DNA from: Pseudomonadota bacterium
GTDB taxonomy: Bacteria > Pseudomonadota > Gammaproteobacteria > Burkholderiales > JAKAFK01
DNA length: 51,612 nucleotides
Direction of reading: 5' to 3'
Assembly (NCBI GenBank): GCA_021788645.1
Contig: JAJYKK010000016.1
Span: forward strand, 1 to 51,612
Part shown: positions 8,520-16,708 of the stretch, one piece after another
How positions within the stretch are numbered: the stretch's first letter is position 1
Layout of the letters: every line of letters starts with the position of its first letter
Position numbers and translations under genes: made by a program
The notes under the pieces: model-generated
Told to the model about the DNA's origin: nothing
The model's database searches: none
The model's input: the letters and a program-made list of their open reading frames with translations, nothing else

Positions 8520-8954
8520 ATGTCATCGTCCACGAGAGAAGAGGTGCTGCGGCATCTTCAGTCCGTCGGATTTGTGCAGCCGGCTCTGCATAAGCAGACT
8601 CAGGCGCCGTATCCAGACGAAGTCGACCACACGCTCTATCGCGCCTATACCCGATCGGTGCATGACGTCGGCGGCGAAGCGGATGTACCCATCCGGTATG
8701 AAGAAAAGGAAGAGGAGCAGTGGGAACTCAACACCTTTGCAACCTGTGAGTGCTTAGCATGGCGCGGCGTCTGGAACGCCGAGGAACGCCGTCGCCGGCA
8801 AAACGTCGATATCGGCCAGACGGCATACCTTGGGCTTCCGTATTACGGCCGTTGGCTGCTGACCGCCGCGCGGATCATGGTCGATAAGCAATACGTCACG
8901 TTGACCGAACTCGTAAATAAAATTGACGAGGTGAAAAAGCGCCATGAGCACTAA
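8520..8954 (+). CDS. scnB: Thiocyanate hydrolase beta subunit
   Basis: The subunit belongs to the cytoplasmic cobalt enzyme that hydrolyses SCN- to carbonyl sulfide and ammonia. The 144-residue sequence matches the amino-terminal half of nitrile hydratase beta: VHDVGGEADVP, TCECLAWRGVWN, LGLPYYGRWLL and a helical carboxy end (LTELVNKIDEVKKR). I start at the ATG at 8520, ten bases after GGAGGAG. The stop overlaps the scnA start by 11 bases, indicating translational coupling. Gene order beta-alpha-gamma is that of Thiobacillus thioparus. A second, divergent copy is encoded at 20534-20917. Confidence 0.95.
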   Translation: MSSSTREEVLRHLQSVGFVQPALHKQTQAPYPDEVDHTLYRAYTRSVHDVGGEADVPIRYEEKEEEQWELNTFATCECLAWRGVWNAEERRRRQNVDIGQTAYLGLPYYGRWLLTAARIMVDKQYVTLTELVNKIDEVKKRHEH

Positions 8955-9315
8955 GCATCAGCACGATCGATCGCATCATGCCTCGATCGCAACCGGTATC
9001 GGCGACCCGCAGTGCTTCAAGGGGAAGGCTGGCAAGCCCAAGTTCAAGGAGGGCGACACCGTTCGCGTCAAGGACATGCCAGACATCTTTTATACCCGCT
9101 GCCAAGTCTATCCGCGCGGTGCGGTTGGTCAAGTGACCAAGCTGGTCTATGAGAGTCCTGCTGCAGAAGATGAGGCATGGGACAACACCGACAAACCGGA
9201 ATGGTTTTACAGCGTTGCATTTAACCAGAAGGAGCTTTGGCCGGAATACAGCGACGCATACCCCAATGACACGCTGGAAACCGAGTTCTCGGAGCGATGG
9301 CTCGAGAAGGCGTAA
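8944..9315 (+). CDS. scnA: Thiocyanate hydrolase alpha subunit
   Basis: This 123-residue subunit corresponds to the carboxy-terminal SH3-like half of nitrile hydratase beta. Landmarks are GIGDPQCFKGKAG, FKEGDTVRVKDMPDIFYTR and the end ERWLEKA. With ScnB it forms the non-catalytic shell around the cobalt-bearing gamma subunit. The ATG at 8944 lies inside the end of scnB. The amino terminus is His-rich (HQHDRSHH). A second copy at 20188-20547 shares the GDPQC-KGKAG, DIFY, YESPA-EDEAW and ERWLE blocks. Confidence 0.95.
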   Translation: MSTKHQHDRSHHASIATGIGDPQCFKGKAGKPKFKEGDTVRVKDMPDIFYTRCQVYPRGAVGQVTKLVYESPAAEDEAWDNTDKPEWFYSVAFNQKELWPEYSDAYPNDTLETEFSERWLEKA

Positions 9316-9356
9316 GGGCTGCAACACGAGATAGATTGGACAGGAGGAAAATGAAA

Positions 9357-10067
9357 ATGTCAGAGCATCATCATGAACCCGCACCGATGGTGGACGAGGT
9401 CAGCGATTTCGAGATTCTCGAGATGGCGGTCCGAGAGCTCGCCATCGAGAAAGGGCTGTTCTCCGCAGAAGACCATCGGATCTGGACCGAGTATGTTCAT
9501 ACCCTGGGCCCAACGCCCGCCGCACGGCTAGTTGCCAAGGCATGGCTCGATCCCGAGTACAAGAACCTTTGCGTTACGGATGGGGTGGAGGCCAGCAAGG
9601 CCGTCGGCGTCGACTGGATCAACAGCCCGCCGACCCATTTCGGTACCCCGAGCGACTACTGCAACCTGCGTGTCCTTGAGGACACGCCGACCCTGAAGCA
9701 CGTCGTGGTGTGCACCCTTTGCTCGTGTTACCCGCGGCCGATTCTCGGCCAGTCGCCGGAATGGTATCGGACCCCGAATTATCGCCGTCGCCTTGTCCGG
9801 TGGCCACGCCAAGTCCTGGCAGAATTTGGCTTGCAGCTCCCTTCGGACGTGCAGATCAGGGTCGCCGACTCCAACCAAAAGACTCGCTACATCGTCATGC
9901 CCGTGCGTCCTGCGGGGACCGACGGTTGGAGCGAGGATCAGTTGGCCGAAATCGTTACCCGCGATTGCCTGATCGGCGTAGCGGTGCCGAAGCCCGGCGT
10001 CACTTCCAACACCATGCGTCCGATCCACAAGGCGGTTCATCCGGTTGAGCACGGACACGGGCATTGA
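9357..10067 (+). CDS. scnC: Thiocyanate hydrolase gamma (catalytic, cobalt) subunit
   Basis: The catalytic subunit is homologous to nitrile hydratase alpha. The metal claw is VVCTLCSCYPRP, with Cys119, Cys122 and Cys124; the Thr between the first two Cys marks the cobalt type rather than the iron type. In the known enzyme the last two Cys are oxidised to sulfinic and sulfenic acid. At 236 residues it is close to the Thiobacillus protein, including His-rich ends. AGGAGG is nine bases before the ATG at 9357; an ATG at 9351 is only three bases away and less likely. Only one gamma gene is present in the window although there are two alpha/beta pairs. Confidence 0.97.
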   Translation: MSEHHHEPAPMVDEVSDFEILEMAVRELAIEKGLFSAEDHRIWTEYVHTLGPTPAARLVAKAWLDPEYKNLCVTDGVEASKAVGVDWINSPPTHFGTPSDYCNLRVLEDTPTLKHVVVCTLCSCYPRPILGQSPEWYRTPNYRRRLVRWPRQVLAEFGLQLPSDVQIRVADSNQKTRYIVMPVRPAGTDGWSEDQLAEIVTRDCLIGVAVPKPGVTSNTMRPIHKAVHPVEHGHGH

Positions 10068-10098
10068 GTCGGTCGCTTCCAATGGAGGGCCCATGGCC

Positions 10099-10518
10099 AT
10101 GTCAGAAGGAAAGAATCACGGTTCTGGAAATGCGCAGTCGCTAGCAGAGCAAGGGCCGATCGCGCTGCTGGAAGACGTCCGCAACCGTGGGCGGGTGTGG
10201 GAGGACTTGGCGGCGCAGTATGGAGTCACCAACCCCGATCCCCCCTGGAAAATAACGCTGGACGCGACCTGCGACATCCTGGCCGCAAGTTCGAACGTCT
10301 TACCCCATGGGCAGGTTGTTCCTGGGTCCTGCGCTCTGCCATTGCTTGAGCGCCGCGCGGAGGAGGACGAGCTAGCCGCAACGCTTTACGCGGACGTCGC
10401 CTATCCCGAGCGGACGCTTCTCGCATTGGCGCATTCCATGATCAGGCATGGGCTGTTCGATGAAGAGGAGTTGGCGCGTCAGATAGAAAGGGTCGGGCAC
10501 CGCCTAAAGGAAGTCTGA
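10099..10518 (+). CDS. Thiocyanate hydrolase activator (P15K-like cobalt-incorporation protein)
   Basis: The 139-residue product follows scnC directly and has the predicted mass of about 15 kDa and position of P15K, which is needed for cobalt insertion and Cys modification in Thiobacillus thioparus thiocyanate hydrolase. Its second half (YPERTLLALAHSMIRHGLFDEEELARQIE; landmarks LALAHSMIRHG and EEELARQIE) resembles the helical part of the nitrile hydratase beta/activator family. I prefer the ATG at 10099, nine bases after GGAGGG; an ATG at 10093 is also in frame. An exact inverted repeat follows the stop. Confidence 0.85.
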   Translation: MSEGKNHGSGNAQSLAEQGPIALLEDVRNRGRVWEDLAAQYGVTNPDPPWKITLDATCDILAASSNVLPHGQVVPGSCALPLLERRAEEDELAATLYADVAYPERTLLALAHSMIRHGLFDEEELARQIERVGHRLKEV

Positions 10519-10522
10519 GGGA

Positions 10523-10561
10523 TTGACCGGACAGTCCGTGCATCTCGAACTGTCCGGTCAA
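10523..10561 (+). terminator. Long perfect hairpin closing the scn operon
   Basis: TTGACCGGACAGT (10523-10535) pairs perfectly with ACTGTCCGGTCAA (10549-10561) across a 13-base loop, four bases after the P15K stop. There is no T-run, so it is not a classical intrinsic terminator. It may stabilise the 3' end of the scn transcript or attenuate into the DsrE/TusA genes. Confidence 0.6.
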
Positions 10562-10737
10562 GGTGTTCCCTGCAAGAGACTCCCTGGCTCTCGCGGCGGG
10601 TTCGGGCGGCATGAGTCGATTCAATGGCCCGAAGACCCCGGAAAACATTTTTGCAATGGGTTCGGCCGCGCCCGCGGCGGCGCACGAAACGTAATTTGGC
10701 TGTTCTATTGACTAGCAGAAGGCGAGATATCATCGGC

Positions 10738-11127
10738 ATGTCAAACAAACTTAGCATCATCTGTGTGACGGGGACGCGCGAAAAGCTACAGATGGCAGCG
10801 ATGTTCGCATCAGTCGCCGCGGCGACTGGAAGTCAGGTTTCAGTGTTCCTTTCCATGAACGCATTGCCCTATTTCGTCAAACAAAACACCGAGCCTCCCC
10901 CCGGGGAAGGCGTATTCGGCGCGATCTTGCAGCAACCAGGCGTGCCTCCTTTTAAGCAACTGTTTCAGCAAGCCGCGGAGCTCGGCGATGCCACCATACT
11001 GCCCTGCTCAATGGCCCTGGACCTCATGAAGATCACGCACGCCGATCTGGATCCGGAACTTGGGCCACCCACCGGACTTACACGCTTTCTCGGAGATGCC
11101 GAGGACGGGCAACTCCTGACGTTTTGA
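10738..11127 (+). CDS. DsrE-family sulfur-transfer protein
   Basis: The 129-residue cytoplasmic protein has a DsrE-like Rossmann-type fold: IICVTGTREKLQMAAMFAS at the start, a central strand SQVSVFLSMNAL, and the conserved Cys in ILPCSMALDLMKI. DsrE-like proteins accept persulfide sulfur on this Cys and exchange it with TusA. Its partner tusA follows 38 bases later and an SQR-like flavoprotein after that. I start at the ATG at 10738; codons upstream in the same frame are Arg-rich and unlike the family. The ribosome site is weak (AAGGCGAGA). Confidence 0.87.
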   Translation: MSNKLSIICVTGTREKLQMAAMFASVAAATGSQVSVFLSMNALPYFVKQNTEPPPGEGVFGAILQQPGVPPFKQLFQQAAELGDATILPCSMALDLMKITHADLDPELGPPTGLTRFLGDAEDGQLLTF

Positions 11128-11165
11128 GGACGACACGAAATTGAACAGCAAGAGAGGAAATCGGA

Positions 11166-11396
11166 ATGCCTGAAAACAAGATTATCGACGCCTGCAACAC
11201 ATTTTGCCCCGGCCCGCTCATGGAGCTCATTACCTATATGAAGCAGGCACATGTGGGCGATACCCTAGAGTTGTTGTCCACAGACGAAGGGTCGGCAGCG
11301 GATGTTCCCGAATGGATTCATAAAGTGGGCCACGAGGTTGTTAGCAACGAGAATGTAGATGGGATCTGGCACATCACGGTCCGCAAGATCAAGTAA
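11166..11396 (+). CDS. tusA: TusA-family sulfur carrier protein
   Basis: A small 76-residue protein with the TusA signature Cys-Pro-x-Pro in CNTFCPGPLMELI and a typical alpha/beta layout (LELLSTDEGSAADVPEWIHK; landmarks LLSTDEGS and DVPEWI). The Cys carries persulfide sulfur. In sulfur oxidisers TusA works with DsrE-type proteins to move sulfane sulfur toward Dsr or sHdr oxidation. Neither of those complexes is encoded in this window. AGAGGAAAT stands just ahead of the ATG. Confidence 0.94.
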   Translation: MPENKIIDACNTFCPGPLMELITYMKQAHVGDTLELLSTDEGSAADVPEWIHKVGHEVVSNENVDGIWHITVRKIK

Positions 11397-11462
11397 CTTT
11401 TGGCCCGCACATTGGGTAAGCCGGGCCATCGCGTAAACGCGTAAATTTGCATGGGGAATCTA

Positions 11463-12602
11463 ATGAAAATCCTAATCGTCGGTGGCGGGACAGGCGGCAC
11501 GATCCTCGCCAACAGCCTATCCCGCAGGCTCGGTCGCGAAATCCGCGCCGGCAAAATCGAACTCACTTTGCTCTCGGCATCCGACCGCCACATGTATCAA
11601 CCTGGACTGCTCTATGTTGCGTTCGGGCAAATGACAGCGGACGAGCTGTACCGAGACGAGGCGAGCTTGCTTGAACCCGAGGTGGACTTTCATGTCGATC
11701 CGGTTGAAAAATTCGTACTTGACGAAAATCATGTGGTGACCAAGAGCGGCAAGACGTACCACTACGACATCTTGATTATTGCCACCGGCTCGCGCGTGGT
11801 GCCGGCCGAAGTCCCGGGGCTCGCGGAAGGGGCCGAGACGTTCTACACCGAAGAGGGTGCTGTGCGTCTTCACAAGCGCCTCACGGAGTTTCAGGGCGGT
11901 ACGGTCGCAATGGTGGTTTCTATTCCACACAAGTGCCCAGTCGCGCCGGTGGAGGCGATGTTCATGCTGCACGACTTTTTCAATGCGCGCGGGATTCGTG
12001 ACAAGGTGACATTGCGTTACCAGTACCCGACCAATCGTGTCCATGCCACCTCCAATGTCGCCAGCTGGGCGAAGCCCGAATTCGACAAGGCCGGCATCGA
12101 GTACGAGACGCTGTTCAATCTCAAATCCGTCGATCCGGTCAAACAGATCGTCTACAGCGAGGAAGGAACCGAGGTCAAGTATGACCTGCTGATCGCGGTG
12201 CCCCCGCATCGAGGCATGGAAATCGTCGAACAAAACCAGTTAACTCAGAGCGGCTGGATCCCCACGGATCGATTCAAGCTCACCATGAACGGTCGGGACA
12301 ATGTCTACGTGATAGGGGATGCCACCAACATTCCGGTCAGCAAGACCGGATCGGCCGCTCATTTCGAATCGGAAGTGGTGACGGCGAACATCGTGGCGCG
12401 GATTAAAACGGGCACGGTAAGTCCCGTTCGCGCATATGACGGCAAAGTCTACTGTTTTATCGAGGCGGGTTTTGACCGCGCCACCTACAATGCATTCGAC
12501 TACGTCAACCTCCCTCCCCTGAAACCGCCATCAAAATCCATTCACTGGTTCAAGATGGCATACAACCAGATGTACTGGACCAGCGTCCGCGGCCTGCTCT
12601 GA
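11463..12602 (+). CDS. FAD-dependent oxidoreductase, sulfide:quinone oxidoreductase-like
   Basis: The 379-residue flavoprotein has an amino-terminal dinucleotide fold (ILIVGGGTGGTILAN), an ATG box (LIIATGSRVVP) and a second FAD motif (VYVIGDATNIP). Cys158 (IPHKCPVAP) and Cys331 (KVYCFIEAGF) match the two catalytic Cys that reduce sulfide in SQR; no third redox Cys is seen. The carboxy end is aromatic and could touch the membrane. With DsrE, TusA and DUF1641 beside it, oxidation of sulfide or a protein persulfide is likely, with electrons to quinone. I use the ATG at 11463 because GGGGA precedes it by six bases; 11451 is the upstream alternative. Confidence 0.88.
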   Translation: MKILIVGGGTGGTILANSLSRRLGREIRAGKIELTLLSASDRHMYQPGLLYVAFGQMTADELYRDEASLLEPEVDFHVDPVEKFVLDENHVVTKSGKTYHYDILIIATGSRVVPAEVPGLAEGAETFYTEEGAVRLHKRLTEFQGGTVAMVVSIPHKCPVAPVEAMFMLHDFFNARGIRDKVTLRYQYPTNRVHATSNVASWAKPEFDKAGIEYETLFNLKSVDPVKQIVYSEEGTEVKYDLLIAVPPHRGMEIVEQNQLTQSGWIPTDRFKLTMNGRDNVYVIGDATNIPVSKTGSAAHFESEVVTANIVARIKTGTVSPVRAYDGKVYCFIEAGFDRATYNAFDYVNLPPLKPPSKSIHWFKMAYNQMYWTSVRGLL

Positions 12603-12614
12603 GGAAGCCCACAC

Positions 12615-13028
12615 ATGAACTCCAACGTCGAAATTCCAAACGAAGCCATCGCCAGAGAGGATCTTCAACAGCTCGTCGAAATCGCACACTTCGTTGCGGC
12701 AGCCCAGGGCGCCATGTCGGACGAGATGGTGGCGCGTATCGCAAGGACAATGAGCGAGGGTATCAATCAACTTGACCGGCTGACGCGTAACGAAGGCCTC
12801 ATGTACCTGCTGCAGGTCATCAACCGCGAGGAAAGCCAGCGCCTGCTGTTCGCGCTGGCGGAACTCCTCGGTGCGCTCTGTGAAGACGTCGCAGGAAGCG
12901 TACCGTCATCCGGCGGGCTCGGTGGCGTGCTGCGCCTGGTGCGTGAACCGGGAACCCAGGAAGGTCTGCGCCTCCTTTCCCTGGTCGGCACGCACCTGTG
13001 CCACAATCTTCGCGAGCCGCGGCCTTGA
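12615..13028 (+). CDS. DUF1641 family protein
   Basis: A 137-residue mostly helical protein starting 12 bases after the flavoprotein stop. The DUF1641 pattern is visible in the central GINQLDRLTRNEGLMYLLQV and later in LGGVLRLVREPGTQEGLRLL. DUF1641 proteins are often coupled to SQR-like or formate-dehydrogenase-like oxidoreductases and are thought to be accessory or membrane-adaptor subunits; no reaction is known. It ends the DsrE-tusA-flavoprotein operon. Confidence 0.85.
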   Translation: MNSNVEIPNEAIAREDLQQLVEIAHFVAAAQGAMSDEMVARIARTMSEGINQLDRLTRNEGLMYLLQVINREESQRLLFALAELLGALCEDVAGSVPSSGGLGGVLRLVREPGTQEGLRLLSLVGTHLCHNLREPRP

Positions 13029-13260
13029 ATGACCGGCTCGCGTTGCAGTAGGTACGGCAAAATGCGGCCCACTGATGAGGGACCGCATTCGCCGGATGAC
13101 GGCGCGTGTCGGCTTGGGACGAGCGACCATGGGTAAGTCAGCTCGAAGCCCGCCTTGTGCATGCACCCCAGGCGAGCCCCCGGGCACTGGGCCCCTGATT
13201 ACGGGCGTATTCGACCCCTTGCGGCGAGAGTAGAGGAGAGTATTTTGTTCAGGGGAAAGC

Positions 13261-14377
13261 ATGCCTTCCGATGAACGTGCAAAGGAAACGCTAGCGGAGC
13301 GGACGGGTATCCACCGCAGCCAGTTCAACGAACATTCCGAGGCGCCGTACCTTACCGCAAGCTTCGTCTTCGACAGCGCCGCGCATTTCTCGGGGACACA
13401 TTCTGGCCCCTCTATGTCCGTTTCGCCGGCCCGACGGTGAACGCCTTCGAGGAGCGCATCGCTGCCCTTGAGGGCGCAGAACGGTGTGTGGCCACTGCAT
13501 CAGGCATGTCGGCGATTTTGGCGTGCGTGACGGGGCTCCCGTCGTCAGCGGACCATATTGTGGTACCGCGCAGCATCTTTGGCACGACGGTCCAGCTGCT
13601 GAATGCCGTTCTCAGGCATTTCGGCGTCGACTCGACTCTCGTCTCCCTCGCGGACGTCTCGGAGTGGGAGGTGGCGGTGCGTCCCAATGCCAAGTTGCTG
13701 TTCGTCGAGACGCCTTGCAACCCGCTGGCCGAAATGGGCGCCCCCCCCCCGCCTTGGCAACGCTGGCCCACGGCATAGGTGCATGCCTTGCCGTGGATAA
13801 CGGTTTCTGCGCTCCGATCCGACAGCGTCCCCTGGATCTCGGTGCCGATTTCGTGATCCATTCAGCCACCATGTCCCTCGATGGGCAGGACACAGTGGTG
13901 GGCGGCGCAATCCTGTGACGCCGCGAGCTCATGGGGAGTGTCGTCGCTCTCTTGTGGATTGGGAGCCTGCGCTGAGCGCGTTCAATGCCTGGGTTCTCCT
14001 CAAGGGGCTCGGAACCTTGAATATCGGGATCGACACAAATTCACGAAACGCGGGAGAAGAGGTCCCTTGGTTTGAGATGTACCACCCAGGTGGAGCGTGT
14101 TTACTCCCCTGGCCTGCCCTCGGCCCCCCAGCATGCGTTCGCTCTGGCGCAAAAGCGCTCCGGAGGCCGCATCGTGGCCTTTGAGGTCAAAGGAGGGAGG
14201 AGGTTGCTTCGCTGGCTGTGGATCAGACGCAAATGATCTCGATCATCCTGCGACCACCACGCATGGACACATTTGTCTTGAGCAGTGAGCCGCCGCAGTG
14301 ATCCGCGACGGGTTGCGGGTCGCGGTGGAGTTCGATGCCGTCGAAGACATCATCGTCGTCCTTGCCACGAGGACTTG
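13261..14377 (+). pseudogene. metZ: Decayed O-succinylhomoserine sulfhydrylase (metZ) gene
   Basis: Pieces in successive frames spell a MetZ-type PLP enzyme: GIHRSQFNEHSEAPYLTASF, then PLYVRFAGPTVNAFEERIAA and ERCVATASGMSAILA, then LGADFVIHSATMSLDGQ, then ALSAFNAWVLLKGL, and finally HPATTTHGHI with a distal AVEFDAVEDI. Frames break near 13407, at a run of ten C at 13741-13750, and again after 13916. The PLP lysine, expected in the HSATKYLDGQ context, reads Met, so repair of the frameshifts would not restore activity. AGGGGAAAGC precedes the original ATG. It once would have fixed sulfide into homocysteine, fitting its sulfide-linked neighbours. Confidence 0.88.
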
Positions 14378-14539
14378 ATTGATGGGATGGACTCGAGAGT
14401 CCGCGTCTCCGGCCCTGGGTGCCATTGAGACGTGCGTTTGCAGAAGACGCTGTTGTTGGATGAACTGGCCATGACCAAACACATCGAATAGTGGTTCCTC
14501 CTCGAAGGCGTGCGACGCGAGTGCGTGCCTTCGAAGCCT

Positions 14540-14604
14540 GCGACATCGCGCTTGCGCGATGTCGCGACCCTTCTGAGGCAGGTGACACTGCCTCTCTTTT
14601 TTTT
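14540..14604 (+). terminator. Palindrome followed by intrinsic terminator
   Basis: GCGACATCGCGC and GCGCGATGTCGC (14540-14565) form a 12-bp stem with a 2-base loop. Ten bases on, GAGGCAG/CTGCCTC (14575-14594) forms a second stem followed by a long T-run to about 14604, the layout of a Rho-independent terminator on the plus strand. No intact plus-strand gene ends here; the decayed metZ ends 160 bases earlier. The stretch 14378-14723 otherwise holds nothing I can name. Confidence 0.65.
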
Positions 14605-14723
14605 GCGCCCATGCTGGGCGCACTCTGACGGGTGCCAGTTCCATCGGGTTGTGTCCGGTGGCTGTCGATGCGTGCAAAATGGGCGATCACATAATCGGTT
14701 GATCGATTTGCATCGAGACCGCG

Positions 14724-15644
14724 TTAAGCGGCCAGTCGCAACAACGCCTTCTTGTGCTCTGCCAAAAGCGTTATGTTCAGATAGGGACTGTCCGCGAGCC
14801 AGGTCTCATGGGTCTCGAGGCACAGGGCGCGGATGAGTCTCAAGCAGGATTCGGTGTCGGGAAAGATCCTAGCGACCCGTTTCCTACGCTTGACCTCTTC
14901 ATTTGGCCGCTCGAGCATATTGGTACTCTTCAGATGCTTATGATGTGCCCGGGGCAGGCGATAGAAGGCCAGCGTTTCGCCGATGTTCGTTTCCGCCCAG
15001 TCGACGAGCTTCGGGTATTTGGCCTGCCATTTGCCCAATCCACACGGCGAGCTCGCGCTGTACCTCCTGGGTGTTGGCGCCGGATTGTAGATCCGGCGTA
15101 GTTCCTGCAGGCGGTCGTCGTCCGCCTTCCTTGGCAAATAATCCAGCATGTTGCGCAGACAATGCACGTGGCCGCGCTGCCACGCTGTGTCCGTGAGCAC
15201 TTCCGAAATCGTTTTCTTGAGCCCGGCATGCTCGTCGGACAACACAAACTCCACGCCGCACAGGCCACGGTTCTTAAGCTTGACCCGAAACCCCCGCCAG
15301 GCGCCCTGGATCTGCCAAGTTGCCAATTCCACCGACAGATCCTGGCGCCGCCCTTTCCAGTAGCCGTCTATGGCCACCAACACCGCCACCGACGGGGGGC
15401 TCGGTCTTCCCGCACCTTCTCGTATCGGGCATCGCGAATCAGATAGGGATAAGCCTCGTGCAAGTCCCGATTGGCAAACCGAGGAAGTGCCTGGTCCGGC
15501 CCGTTGTCGGTCGTAGAGAGGCTTAATACCGAGAAACTGTGCCCACACAGCCCCGCCGTGATCGCCTTGACCTTCCGCCTCGACATACTCTGACCGCCCA
15601 CGTTTTCGCTGCCTCTCAAGTCGTTTGCACACAAACTTGCACAC
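14724..15644 (-). pseudogene. Decayed IS256-family (mutator-type) transposase
   Basis: The carboxy half reads as an IS256-type DDE transposase: VLSDEHAGLKK with the second catalytic Asp, HVHCLRNMLDYLP, and STNMLERPNEEVKRRKRVAR with the catalytic Glu region. Toward the amino end the homologous sequence jumps between frames; FANRDLHEAYPYLIRDARYE lies in another frame than VAIDGYWKGRRQ. Another shift seems to occur around 15050. The gene is therefore non-functional. Terminal inverted repeats were not found by eye. It stands between the broken metZ and a broken group II intron, marking a mobile-element graveyard. Confidence 0.85.
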
Positions 15645-15739
15645 TACCCTCTCGTCATACGCTGATCACGGGGAGCGGCTGGCTGTTACGTTATTCCGCC
15701 GGCGTTATTTCACGCCCGTCTAGCGCGGTGGAAGGTGGA

Positions 15740-16290
15740 ATATTGCGCAGAAGACATGCCGGTGGATCGCGGTTCAATGCGACAGCCAACACCCAGGCGC
15801 TCGCGAGAGAAGGCCGGCATGGAAACGGGCTAAGGCCAGTCGCGGCAGTGCTGCGGAAGACGGACCGCCGGTCGATGCGCCGGATGGGTACCTGAGGATT
15901 CACTGGCCTCAGACACGGGAAAACCTGCAAACCTGGTGCGACCGGCCACCCCCTGGTGCACTGGGTGCAGATCCCTAATCCTGGAAGCGCGATGAGGAAG
16001 CGTGGGGGGGCCACTGTCACTGAGCGGCTGATTCAGAAAACCCTGCTGCAAGTTCTGCAGCCGCTGATGCCGCGGCATTCTCGGAATATGGATAGGGCTT
16101 CCGGCTTGGCCGAGCCGCACACGATGCTGTGCGGCGAGCGCAGCATCGTGTGCGACAAGGCTACCACGTTGTTGTAGATGTCGACCGGGAGCGCTTCTTC
16201 GATCGGGTGAATCATGACGTGCCCATGGACCGGCTGTCCAAGCAGATCGACGATAAGGCTGTTCTGCGGTAGATGCGGAACTTCCGCGGG
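15740..16290 (+). pseudogene. Group II intron reverse transcriptase/maturase remnant
   Basis: In shifting frames the plus strand gives AWKRAKASRG, VDAPDGYLRIHWPQTREN, TVTERLIQKTLLQVLQPL, GFRLGRAAHDAVRRAQHRV and VVVDVDRERFFDRVNHDVPM. These are the ordered blocks of the amino-terminal fingers and first palm motifs of a group II intron-encoded reverse transcriptase. In-frame stops follow EYG and AVLR, and the catalytic YADD block and maturase domain are absent, so only about the first third survives. The intron RNA structure was not recognisable. Confidence 0.8.
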
Positions 16291-16708
16291 GTATTAGCTC
16301 TCACGCGATTTCGTGGAAAGTTCTGGGAGCACTCCGTAGCCGCTCTCACCTTAATCTACCGTCGTCGAGAGCAGGTTTTGGTATTGCACATGGTGAAAAT
16401 TAAACTGCGCCCCCTGCCTTCCTTGTGCCCCGTTTTTCGGTCACTATGAGTAACGCCAAAACCTTTTTACGCGCGTGCGGAACCTTGTTCGGTTTCACTC
16501 CCCGCCTCTCGCCAGGATTATTTCAAAAATCTTCACGAAATAGCGTGAAAGCTGACAGCCGGGATTATGGAACGGCATGAGAGCATGCGGGGGGCGGCGC
16601 GCATCACCGCTGCTGGCCAACTAGATCGCACTCGTCCGAGACCAGCCCAATGAGCGGCTACATACGCCTCGCGACGAGGCGGCGCCCCTTCGCAACTCAA
16701 CCAATGGG
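16291..16708. other. Gene-free stretch after the intron remnant
   Basis: Between the reverse-transcriptase remnant and the methyltransferase stop I see no supportable gene. Small frames on both strands lack family signal and ribosome sites. It probably contains more mobile-element debris. Confidence 0.5.

Noticed and set aside
13741-13750. C10 run as a phase-variation switch of metZ
   Set aside because: Other frame breaks and loss of the PLP lysine show the gene is dead whatever the length of the run.
14243-14690. Open frames between metZ and IS256
   Set aside because: They overlap the metZ end, a strong palindrome and a terminator; no motifs.
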